This document shows, one piece after another, positions 1-8,860 of a stretch of DNA of 26,800 nucleotides. The notes under the pieces are model-generated. The model worked only from the letters and a program-made list of their open reading frames with translations. It searched no databases and was not told where the DNA came from. Origin of the DNA: Oehlia diaphana (lineage: Eukaryota > Glomeromycota > Glomeromycetes > Glomerales > Glomeraceae). The translations under genes were made by a program, and so were the position numbers. The number at the start of each line of letters is the position of its first letter. Position 1 is the first letter of the stretch. The DNA lies in assembly GCA_003833135.1 (NCBI GenBank), contig QZLH01000319.1, forward strand, positions 64,872-91,671. The letters are read 5' to 3'.

Positions 1-1198
1 ACTTTTGCATCTGATATTTATAGTATTGGAATTCTTATGTGGGAAATTTCATCTGGACAAACACCATTTATAAATTATGATCATGAAAATGATATTGTAA
101 TAAATATTATTAACGGTATAAGACCAAAAATTGTGCCAGGAACTCCATTAGAATATAAAAATTTAATGAAAGAATGTTGGGATGCTGATCCATTAAAAAG
201 ACCTGACGCTTATGCACTTGTGAAAAAAGTGGAAAAAATTAATTTAAATTATCAAAATATGTCAGATGAATTATACAAATCAAAAATGGATAATTTAGAA
301 ATGAATAAAGTAGAAGAAAATTATACGAGTAGCAGATTATTTACAAGCAAAATTCACAACTTTGGAAGTCTACCTGAACCAAGAAATGCAACAGAAGGTA
401 TAAGTGTATAATATTTTTATTAATGAATATATTTATTTTAAAATACATTATTAATATTATCTTTTTATTATAATAGAAGAACAAGAAGGTATAACCGTAT
501 AAATAATAATTTCTACCTTTTGGTTGCTATCATAATTTAATTATAAATACTTATTTTACTGCTGATAGTGTTTCATAGTAAACCGTATGATTTTAACATT
601 CCTAACAATAGTAAGTAATTATTAACATTACAGCGTGAATCATTATTGTTTAATAATTGATATTTATTTTAGTTGATGATTTTAATAAATCAAATAAGCA
701 AAATAGCAAATCATCAAAAGTAATTACTATTATTAGAGGTAATGTGTTTTAATTATTGTCCAAGTCGAGATTGATTTTTATATTAAATCTATATCTTAAT
801 TTTAGGTGATAGTGAAAAATTACCCAAAGAGTTTATAAAGTTACAAATAAATTCAAATGGTAAGTAAATTACTAATAAACAAAATCATCATTTTATCTAA
901 TTTATTTATTAAACGCGATTTTTATTTAAAAATTTAGATGACGAAAAAGTAAAAACTAAAAAATATGTCGATGGTAAGTGAAAATTTTACGTAATAACGA
1001 ACGATTTTAATACTGTTTTAATTTTATTTACTTATCTATTACAGATGATGACGAAGTATATAATAATCCAAACCTTCATTCAGAAGAGCAAGATGAACTG
1101 GAAATTCCTGAAGGTAAGTTCTTAAATAAATTAAATTTCTTTTTAAAGCAAATAATTAATTTATAATTTGTTATTTTTTATCTTTAGATGGATTTTGA
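1..1198 (+). CDS. TKL-like protein kinase, C-terminal part, multi-exon (5' end outside window)
   Basis: The frame is open from base 1 and starts inside the kinase C-lobe at helix F (SDIYSIGILMWE). It continues through the helix G-I signature (CWDADPLKRPDA) and a family tail ending LPEPRNATE. Read straight through, translation stops at 409-411. Six GT-AG introns, all phase 1, instead extend the frame: exons <1-397, 477-488, 673-738, 806-859, 938-973, 1045-1113 and 1188-1198 (stop TGA 1196-1198). Later donors are GTAAGT. Each added exon stays open and opens with an Asp, Glu, Val or Gly codon at the junction, giving an acidic, Lys/Asn-rich tail of about 85 residues with no recognised domain. Homologous catalytic cores phosphorylate Ser/Thr or Tyr; the substrate is unknown. 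The HRD and DFG regions lie upstream of the window. The 12-nt second exon is the least certain, and a direct 397-to-673 join is also in frame. Confidence 0.8.
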
Positions 1199-2179
1199 AT
1201 TGTCTTTTAACAATATATTTTTTTATTTTAAATTATTATCATTTATTTATCTATCTATTTATTTATTTTGGATTATTTAAACACTAAGACTAGAGTAGTA
1301 AATGTTTTAAAAATTCTTAGTTTGTAATTTAAATAATTTTAATAAATTTATTCAACTTATTAAATATATTTATTACAGTGATTTAGGCGAAAATTAAATA
1401 TCTTAATGTAAATTTATGTCATAAACATTGTAAAATCACGACAGATCATTCCATTCGTTATACATGAATTTATTTAAACAATAGTATATAGTCTGTCGTT
1501 ATATTTCGGACCAATAACGTGAGATGCGTCTTGAGTACTACTGTCACACTTCGACAAATTTTAGTCGATCGTTTATAAAATGTCCCGCAAAAATTATGGA
1601 TACGAAAGCAGCGACGCTTCGGATCCAGGGTCCGTTTTCTATTCATAAATAATATGAATGTTGATGTATAATAAATATTATAAACAATGCACGATTTTTT
1701 TATCAATGTTCTTAATTTTATTTAAATAATACTATCTTATTTGTAGTGCAAAAAAGAATTAATCGCCACAATGTTTTGTATTCGTCATTAGATTTATTAC
1801 TTAATTATGAAAATTCCGCAGAGAAATAACTATCTCTTATTGATGGACTCACAAATACAGTCCCATAGTTTTTGATGCTCAAATTAGATCTAATCAAAAC
1901 TAAAATCTGATTTTTGAAAACTAGTTTGAAATCAACTTTTAATGGATAAACCCAATCTGGCGACGAGTTAAAATGTATTAACTTTGATATTCATATGTTC
2001 CAACTTCCATATGATCAAATATAAAATTTTATTAAAAATATTAGTTAATATTTGCAATTAAATCTTTTAAAATTAACCAAGTATTTAAATATTAAGAGCT
2101 AAGAGATGCTCAAGCTTTCTCTGGATTCAGACAGCCAAATATTAGTAAAGAAAATAAGTATTGTAAAAAAATTTATAAA
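1199..2179. other. Intergenic, AT-rich
   Basis: No supportable gene. The stretch holds TTTA/CTAT-rich low-complexity sequence near 1240-1275 and otherwise unstructured AT-rich DNA. A 78-codon open frame at 1470-1706 on the minus strand shows no domain or family resemblance and was not accepted. Confidence 0.5.
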
Positions 2180-2570
2180 TTGAGAGGTGATAAAAAAAAC
2201 ATCTCGACGAGTTTATTTAAACCTGACAGTTTAGATCAAAAATTCGGTTTTAAAACTAGTTTGGTGGTTAGGTGTTTTGTAGGTAGTTGTAGGTACGGTC
2301 CTGGGTTTTTTTTTAGCTTTAGCTTTTTTTCCCTTTTCCCCCTTTATTGGTCATATTCCTTTCCCCAGTGCGTTATTTTTATTTTATTTCGCTTTAGGCT
2401 TCGCTGACTCGGTCGCGTTTCATCTGTATATAGTTTGAGGTCCGATTTTTTTGGGCGACTATTATTGCAGTTATATTTTCCTGATCTTATTGTTTCAATA
2501 CTTTCAGATGTCTACTGTATTTTTCTCAACTATCAATAAAATACTTAAATAAATAAATACGTAGGAGTAT
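2180..2570 (+). repeat. Possible 3' end of a dispersed retroelement
   Basis: Composition changes sharply here. There is a G/T-rich entry (GGTGGTTAGG, near 2265), long T and C runs at 2300-2345, then a locally GC-richer block (GGCTTCGCTGACTCGG, near 2397). The segment ends in AATAAA-like A-rich repeats (AATAAAATACTTAAATAAAT, 2534-2557). This resembles the tail of a transcribed repeat such as a 5'-truncated non-LTR element, but no reverse-transcriptase coding sequence and no clear target duplication was found. The 75-codon open frame inside is Phe/Ser-rich low complexity and is probably not a protein. This is inference only. Confidence 0.3.
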
Positions 2571-3068
2571 CAATATGGTATTATTTATCTATGATTTGAC
2601 AACAGTTTTTTCGTCTTTTTTCATAAAAATTCGATAAATAAGATTATTTTCATATTTCACACCAGAAATATTTTAATGTACTGTATTTCAAAATAAAAGA
2701 TAAATAAATATAAAATCAATGAAGGAACCAACTGTTTTTATTTGACTATTTAATATTTACCATACAATACAGTAAGTAAGTATATCAGTATAATGTACTT
2801 TTACCAAATAAGAAATAGATATAAAAAAATCCCAAAAAAATTCACAAACTTTAATCCAAAATTAATACCATATATCTGAATTTACTGTAAAACTTGTTTA
2901 TAATCATTCTACCCTAGTAAATTGAATATATTAAAAATATTCAATGAAAAATCAAGCTTAGTATATTATGCTTAATACATTTGTAATTACATTATTTATT
3001 TGTAATTCAATACATTCTTTTATTAACATTTAAATTAGTTATCAATCAATGATAATGTTTATAGTAAC
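2571..3068. other. Intergenic, AT-rich
   Basis: Downstream flank of the minus-strand kinase pseudogene. It contains AT-rich sequence with several AATAAA/TTTATT words but nothing that reads as a gene on either strand. Confidence 0.5.
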
Positions 3069-3144
3069 TTATAAACTGTAATGCAAAATATGAATGGAGA
3101 AATAAAACAAATAATAGGTAACATAGCATATATAAAAATGCAAC

Positions 3145-4670
3145 TTACTTTGTAAAATCAGTAATCTCCATGTTATCATATTTTGTAAGATTCTTTGTAT
3201 AAGGGTTAAGTAATCGAGATGTATATATAGCTTGTGTATGAGTAGTTAATTGGTTATTTTTAATTGATAAAAGATTTTCTTTTCTAAATTCTTGTGTCTC
3301 ATTAAATTGCTTTTTGATTTCATAGTGTTGCTGTTCCTCTACTTCATATTCTTGATCTAATGAATGATAAAATTGATCAATCAATTCTCTTATTTCAATA
3401 GAATTTGGTCTGTTATCTGGATTTAAATTCCAACATATTTCATTAGATCAATATAACATTTTGGTATAATTTTTTATTTATTTCAGGTCTAATCCCGTTA
3501 CATATATTCAGCACTAAAACTTCATCATGAGCACGATCAGCAAAAGGTTGTCTTCCAGTTGCTACAACATAATACATAATCATACCAAAGCTATATATAT
3601 CCGCTGCTTGAGTATAAGTTTTTCCTCTTAATACTTCAGGAGCTACATATGGTATAACTCCATAAATACTTGTTTCATTAAATATCAATAATTTTTTTAC
3701 ATAATCCCATATCAGAAATACATGCATCATATTTGTCATTACCTTGTAAGATAAGTATATTAAAGGTTTTATAAATAATATATTTCCTACATGAAAATCC
3801 CGATGAACCATCTGTTTTTGATGAATTTCACTAAGACCCTTAATAATATTAGTTAATACTTTTATTACATTAAACCAATCAAATGTTTCATAATTTTTAT
3901 CTAAATAATTATTAAATTTTCCACCTTCCGCATATTCAAGAATCATAATGTAATCTTTTGTATTTTGATTTTGGGATATTCCATATATTTTAAAGATATT
4001 ATCTATTTTTTGATTTGGGTATGCTTTAATCTATTACATAATATTTGTCAATAATTGTTATATAAATAATTTTGTTAAAAAGTTATAGAGAAATTATTAC
4101 CTCATTTATAAATTCATTAATGAAATTTTGTGAATTGTGTAAACATTTTAAAGCAACTCTTATATTCGATTTTCTTTCCCAACTTTTATTACTATAATAT
4201 AATAAACCATCTTTCCATATTGCTGAATATATTGTAGAAAAACCACCTTTACCTATTTCTTCAACACCAATAAACTGATTATATGGTATCCATTCAAACA
4301 TCATATTAGATTCATAAAAGTTATGATCAATATTTAATTTCATCTCCTGAATTAAATTATTAATTTTGCTATATTCATGATTTGTTTGACATGAAATACA
4401 GCTTATATTATCTATTTCAAACTTATTATTATATTTTTCACCACAATTTTCACAGTGATATCCAATTTTATAAACTAAAATGTATTCTTTTGTATTTGGA
4501 TTTTGAGTTATTCCATAACTATTCTCTTTTAAATATGTAATCTGTTAAAATACAATGAATCATTGTATTAATGATAATTAATAATTAAATTGAACCAATG
4601 GAAAAACTCATACCTTATTTAAAAATTCATTATTAACAAGATAATGGATGATTTTCGGTAATTGGTTCAT
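3145..4670 (-). pseudogene. TKL-like zinc-ribbon kinase with frameshifted C-lobe
   Basis: Three phase-0 exons on the minus strand. Exon 1 (4670-4614) codes for 19 residues ending NNEFLNK, matching only the end of an N-lobe (helix C). Exon 2 (4541-4101) is the intact zinc-ribbon/N-lobe unit. Exon 3 starts at 4030 with a hinge (YGISQNQNTKDYIM) and the HRDFHVGNILF loop (HRD intact). The reading frame then breaks at least four times: just after GNILF, in a seven-A run after SDMGLC, before PKCYIDLMK, and between LMK and CWNLNPDNRP. The remaining frame runs to 3145 with the family tail (THTQAIYTSRLLNP). A perfect GTAAGT donor at 3148 could splice to an acceptor at 3076-3077 and end the protein at 3069. 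DFG reads DMG, as in relatives. The breaks argue for a decaying gene, although sequencing error in homopolymers could explain one of them. Confidence 0.75.
4101..4541 (-). CDS. Zinc-ribbon + kinase N-lobe exon (intact) of the 3.1-4.7 kb kinase
   Basis: This is a 147-codon exon, open throughout, with TAACAG acceptor and GAG|GTAATA donor, phase 0 at both ends. In order it encodes a kinase hinge-like segment (YGITQNPNTKEYI), a four-Cys ribbon (CENC, 14 residues, CISC), a helical linker (INNLIQEMKLNI), the FEWIPYNQF lead-in, a complete glycine loop (IGKGGFSTIYSAIWKDG) and VALK with the ATP-binding lysine. It ends in helix C (NEFINE). The same exon type is repeated six times at 21289-24422. Unlike most of those copies, this one keeps every nucleotide-binding motif. 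Confidence 0.8.
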
Positions 4671-4973
4671 TGACTAAAAAGTATAGATGAATAAAATTAA
4701 ATAAATTAGACTTTCCACACTCATTAAAAATAAAAAAATATGAATTTAACTTAGTTTGAGTTTATAGTATAAAATGTGTAAGAGTCGGTTTATTAGAACG
4801 CACTAAAAAAAAAGAAGAAAAGAAACCTCCAAAAATTATATTTTGAAGTATCATCAGATCAATCACTTTTAAAAACGGATAAGACTTTAAAGTTTCATAT
4901 TATGCACAATTGCATGAAAAATTTTTTTTATTTGATACGACTATGAAAATTCATTCATTTCATATTTCATGAT
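4671..4973. other. Intergenic upstream of the kinase pseudogene
   Basis: AT-rich with a purine-rich patch near 4805-4830. No gene or clear promoter element was identified. It abuts the left target duplication of the MITE. Confidence 0.5.
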
Positions 4974-5367
4974 TAGGGATGGCAACGGGTCATTAACCGG
5001 TTATGACCGGTCATGACCATGACCGATATCGGTCGGTCAAAGACCTCTGACCGACCGTTTGACCGACCGGTCTGACCGACCGTTTAACCGACCATTTGAC
5101 CGACCGTTTAACCGATCCTAAAAACGTTTGCGAAATGTCTTTTAATATAAAATTTAATAAAAAAATGTTTCGCAAACATTTTTTAATTATCTTAATAGAA
5201 AAATGTTGCGAAAACGTTTTTTATTAAAAAAAACGTTCGCAAACGTTTTCAGGATCGGTTAAACAGTCAGTCAGACCGGTCGGTCAAACGGTCGGTCAGT
5301 CGGTCAAAAGTTCTTGACCAGTTATGACCGACCGATGACCGACCATGACCGACCGTTGCCATCTCTA
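4974..5367. mobile_element. hAT-type foldback MITE (394 bp)
   Basis: The ends are inverted copies of TAG(G/A)GATGGCAACGG. They are flanked by a perfect 8-bp direct repeat TTCATGAT at 4966-4973 and 5368-5375, which is the target duplication length and TIR style of hAT transposons. Most of the element is one long inverted repeat built from GACCGACCGTTT-like units, with an inner inverted block around CCGATCCTAAAAACGTTTGCG. It has no coding capacity, so it must have moved in trans. It is far richer in G+C than its surroundings. Confidence 0.88.
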
Positions 5368-6447
5368 TTCATGATCTCTAACTAATGATCAAAATTATAT
5401 ATATATACATACATATTTTTCAATTTTAGAGGCGAGAAGTATTTAGATAGTATTTCTGGTAATTTTGCAGGTTCAATATGAAATTTTTAAACACTATATA
5501 GAATTGATTTGGTCGTTATCTTAAATTTTGAATGGTTGTAGAATCTTCGGTCGTACAAAAATTTTTTTGGTCTCTTGATTTTAATTTTATCATTTTAAAT
5601 TTTTGCGTTTTATATCATTTTAACTTATACTAGCTTTTTTATATACTACATTTTTTGACTTGTTATGTTTTTAATTTTGTTTTTTTTAAAAAAAAGTTCT
5701 TGCTTTGATAATTTACAATCTAAATAAATATTAAAAAAAAGTCAACCTTTTTTTATCCTTTTCAATTTATTCATTCTTTTGTAGATAAATAAATCACATA
5801 AATATCTTTCTATAGATAGTTTTTAGTAAATAAATTTTAATAAATTTAAAGGTAATTTTATTCAATAAACAGAAATTAAGAAAAATTTTTTTAATAATTC
5901 AATATAAAAAATTTTTTAAAAGTAAATATGTAGTAAGTAAATACAAAGATTTTTTTTTAGTAAGTAATATAAAGGTTTTTTAATAAATAAATGTGAAGAT
6001 ATTTTTTTAATAAAAGGCTTCAGTTTTTTCTTCAAAGGTACCATAATATGAGATTCTAGTTGGGATCTGGACCGGACTGGGCCAGATTTCAAAAAATAGA
6101 CTTTGTGCAGGACTCCAGTCTAGACTCTAAAACATTAAATTAGGAAATTTATATCAATTGTTAAATTTAAATCATAAAAAATTCCTTCAATCTCTCACCA
6201 AGTAAAAAAAATAATGAAAATAAAATTAAATAATTACAAATTAAGCATAGATATGTTACCTTTAAAGTAATCTGAGCTTAATTAGTTTCATCTATAATAA
6301 ATAAATAATTAATCTAATTGATCAAAAAATCACATGTAAAAATTAATTACCTTTAAAATTAAGATCAAGTTTAGTAAAATCTATTATTAAAGAATCTATA
6401 AATATTAGTTGTTAGCATCATAAAAAAATTTAAATCATTATAGAAAA
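5368..6447. other. Intergenic, T- then A-rich low complexity
   Basis: Long T/A runs and repeated TAGTAAGTAA(A/T) words near 5930-5965. A short GC-richer patch at 6055-6130 (GGATCTGGACCGGACTGGGCC) looks like part of another dispersed repeat, but it has no clear ends. No gene seen. Confidence 0.45.
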
Positions 6448-7323
6448 CTATAAATGTTTACTTGAATATTCTAAATCATCATTTTTGTCTGCATTTTTAG
6501 GCTCTGGAAGATTTTTAAAATCTAAATGTCTACTCGTGTAAACTGCTTGAGGATGTGTTATATATGAGAATGTACTAATAGATGATAATGGTGACTGAAC
6601 TGATGATGATGACTTTTTGTTAATTTCATCTGCTTCTTTAACTTGCTCATAAATTGTAGAATCCACTTTATTATTAGCAATATCAGAAAATAAATTATTA
6701 ATTAAATTAAATAATTCATCTGCATTAGGTCGTTTTAAAGGATCTACATCCCAACATTGATTAATAATGTCAAAAATTAATTGAGGAATTTTATAATTAG
6801 ATTTTGGCCTCAACCCCTGGCAAATTTTCATTGCTAAGAATTCATCATGAGCTATATCATGATAAGGAGGGAACCCTGTACAAATTTCGTATGCAATAAT
6901 TCCATATCCATAAATATCACTTGCTTGAGTATATTCTTTTCCTCTTAAAATCTCTGGAGCTACATAAGGTAACACTCCATATATTTCTTTATTACTATTT
7001 TGAGGGGATTTGACATTTGCTGGTTGACATAATCCCAAATCAGTAATATAAGTGTAATGACCAAAATCAATTAATATATTTCCACAATGAAAATCATGAT
7101 GAATTAATCCTTTTTTATGAATATTTTCAAGACCAATTGTAATACCAGTTAAACTATACAACTTTTGTGTCCAATTCAGTGAAATGAAGTTGTTATTTAA
7201 ATGTTGTCTTAAACTACTATTTTTTAATTCCATTACCATCATAAAATCATTTGTTTTCGGATCTTTAGTAATACCAAAACAACGAACTATGAATCTATTA
7301 TGTACTAAAATATTTGATTCAAC
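6448..7323 (-). CDS. TKL-like protein kinase, hinge-to-C-terminus exon
   Basis: One open exon of 291 codons plus stop, beginning after a TTTTAAG acceptor at 7324-7325. It reads V-E-S-N-I then CFGITKDPKTNDFMMVMEL (strand 5 and hinge), HHDFHCGNILI (catalytic loop, HRD changed to HHD), ITDLGLC (DLG in place of DFG) and YGVLPYVAPEILRGK (activation segment and APE). It goes on to SDIYGYGIIAYE, CWDVDPLKRPNA (helix H-I) and a tail with THPQAVYTSR and LPEPKNA. Arg to His in HRD is unusual, although the Asp base is kept. The exon itself is undamaged. Its upstream N-lobe exon carries a stop, so a functional product would need another start; the first Met in this exon would remove the ATP-binding lobe. 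The family's substrates are unknown. Confidence 0.8.
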   Translation of the reverse strand, partial: VESNILVHNRFIVRCFGITKDPKTNDFMMVMELKNSSLRQHLNNNFISLNWTQKLYSLTGITIGLENIHKKGLIHHDFHCGNILIDFGHYTYITDLGLCQPANVKSPQNSNKEIYGVLPYVAPEILRGKEYTQASDIYGYGIIAYEICTGFPPYHDIAHDEFLAMKICQGLRPKSNYKIPQLIFDIINQCWDVDPLKRPNADELFNLINNLFSDIANNKVDSTIYEQVKEADEINKKSSSSVQSPLSSISTFSYITHPQAVYTSRHLDFKNLPEPKNADKNDDLEYSSKHL

Positions 7324-7395
7324 CTTAAAAGAAAATTATAGTTAGTTTATGAACATTTATGAAGGCTAATGAAGATTTACAAAAAAATATCTTAC

Positions 7396-7902
7396 TTCTT
7401 TAAAAAAATCTGCTGTAATATCTTGTGAATTATGTAAGCACTTTAAAGCAACTTTTGTATCACCTTTTCTTTCCAATTTATTTTTGTTATAATTCGTTTT
7501 CCAAGGACCATCTTTCCAAACTGCTTTAAAAGTAGTTCCAAATCCCCCTTTTGCTAAATATTCAATATCTTCAAATTTATCATATTCAATCCACTCTATG
7601 ATATGTGCAGTATCTTTAGCCTTTAATAGTGCTTTTTGAATAAATTCATCAACGTTATGATTTCAACTTGTCCAATTTTTGAAATTTTGTTTAAAATGAT
7701 TAGAAACACATGACTGACAATAATAATAATTAGTAATAGGCTGCTTACAAATTTTACATAAATCATGTTTTTTATAACGTTCTTTTAATTCTTTGTCTGT
7801 TATTAGTTTATCGATTATCGATTTTTGTTCTTCAGTCAAATTCTGATACAGATGGTCAAAATCTTTTATTTGTTCAATAACATCATCACTTAGTTTAATT
7901 TC
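7396..7902 (-). pseudogene. N-lobe exon of the 6.4-7.9 kb kinase, with nonsense codon and lost start
   Basis: Open from 7902 (an in-frame TAA lies just upstream and no Met opens it) as L-S-D-D-V-I-E-Q-I-K, followed by a zinc ribbon (CKIC, 9 residues, CQSC) and KNWTS. Then comes TGA at 7665-7663, where relatives have Gly (WTSGN). The same frame continues with VDEFIQKA, IEWIEYDKFEDIEYLAKGG, a normal glycine loop (AKGGFGTTFKAVWKDG), VALK and helix C (ADFFKE). It ends at a GAA|GTAAGA donor that joins in phase 0 to the exon at 7323. A single base change (GGA to TGA) explains the stop. The window shows no ATG that would restore a normal N-terminus. Confidence 0.75.
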
Positions 7903-8130
7903 ATTTTAATAAATAATTTTTGAACAAAAAATATGATGTTATTAATTCGTATATAAAAATTATTAAAAAAATAATAAAGGAAAAGAAAAAAAATGAAAAA
8001 AAAGTGGTGAAACGTTGCAATGATTTTAAGATCGGCAATTAAATTTATCATTGCGGTTTTTATTAAATATTTAACTAAATATTGTAAGTATTATATAATT
8101 TATGTAATTTAAAAGTAGTGAAAATTTTTT

Positions 8131-8690
8131 TTCAGCGAAATTGCAAAAAAAGTATGTCCAGAAATGCTTTGAAATTGTCTGAAATATAATGTGCAAATTC
8201 TGGAAATCTAAGTATCAGGAAAATGTTTGAAAATGATTACGTTTTAGAACATTTTCTGGACATCAATTTATATCTTGAATTTGTCCTGGTTCAAGTTCTG
8301 TTCGGAATTTGTCATCCAGGTTTCATTGATCTTTGACCCAAGTCAAATGATGATCATCACTTACGCAGACTCTGAAATTTCAATTATATATGACATTTTT
8401 GTCTGCGCCTTAGTATGTCAATAAAGGTTTGAATGTTAGTTTTGATATTTTTACATTTTTTGTGAAAATTAATTAAATTAATTTTTCATTGTTCAGAATT
8501 TGTCTGATTTGATTTCATATCCGGAATTTGTCCAATATGAAAATTTAGGACAAATTCCAGACATGCCAAGATTCGGGACAGTTCAGGACAGATAAAAAAA
8601 TGGACATTTTTTGGGTATGCAGAATTATAACTGGATATATTTCAGACATTTTTGTTGACATTTTTCGGTATTTTATTTTTCGTAGAGATG
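8131..8690. repeat. Degenerate dispersed repeat with GGAATTTGTC/GACAAATTCC words
   Basis: The words GAATTTGTC and GACAAATTC recur in both orientations at about 8278, 8310, 8496, 8521 and 8551. The ends (GTCTGAAATATA near 8179; rc of ATATATTTCAGAC near 8635) are partly inverted copies of one another. This suggests an old foldback transposon, but no clean terminal repeat or target duplication could be fixed. No protein coding was seen. Confidence 0.4.
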
Positions 8691-8708
8691 GAATACGATA
8701 CTTAAAAT

Positions 8709-8860
8709 GAAAATTTTACAATTAAAGAGCAAATTAAAGAAGTAATTGAAATTAACGAAAATTATATCCTTCAACAGTTCATCCACTGTTACCATTAATT
8801 AGTAATCTCTCATATACAACACACCCTCATGCTGTTTACACAAATAGATATATATATTAA
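8709..8860 (+). pseudogene. Relic of a kinase C-terminal tail
   Basis: Plus-strand codons from 8718 read TIKEQIKEVIEINENY, matching the linker after the kinase domain in this family. After a frame change the DNA reads SNLSYTTHPHAVYTNRY near 8800-8850, matching the conserved THPQAVYTSR tail. The catalytic domain is absent. The relic lies immediately after the repeat-rich tract, which may have truncated it. Confidence 0.6.

Noticed and set aside
1470..1706. 78-codon minus-strand frame
   Set aside because: No motif, intergenic composition and no splice or start context; looks like a chance frame.
2180..2407. 75-codon plus-strand frame rich in Phe and Ser
   Set aside because: Produced by T/C homopolymers inside a probable repeat; not treated as a protein.
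3700..3780. An intron explaining the frame change between GNILF and SDMGLC in the pseudogene
   Set aside because: The available GT...AG pairs either remove SDMGLC or do not restore the frame.
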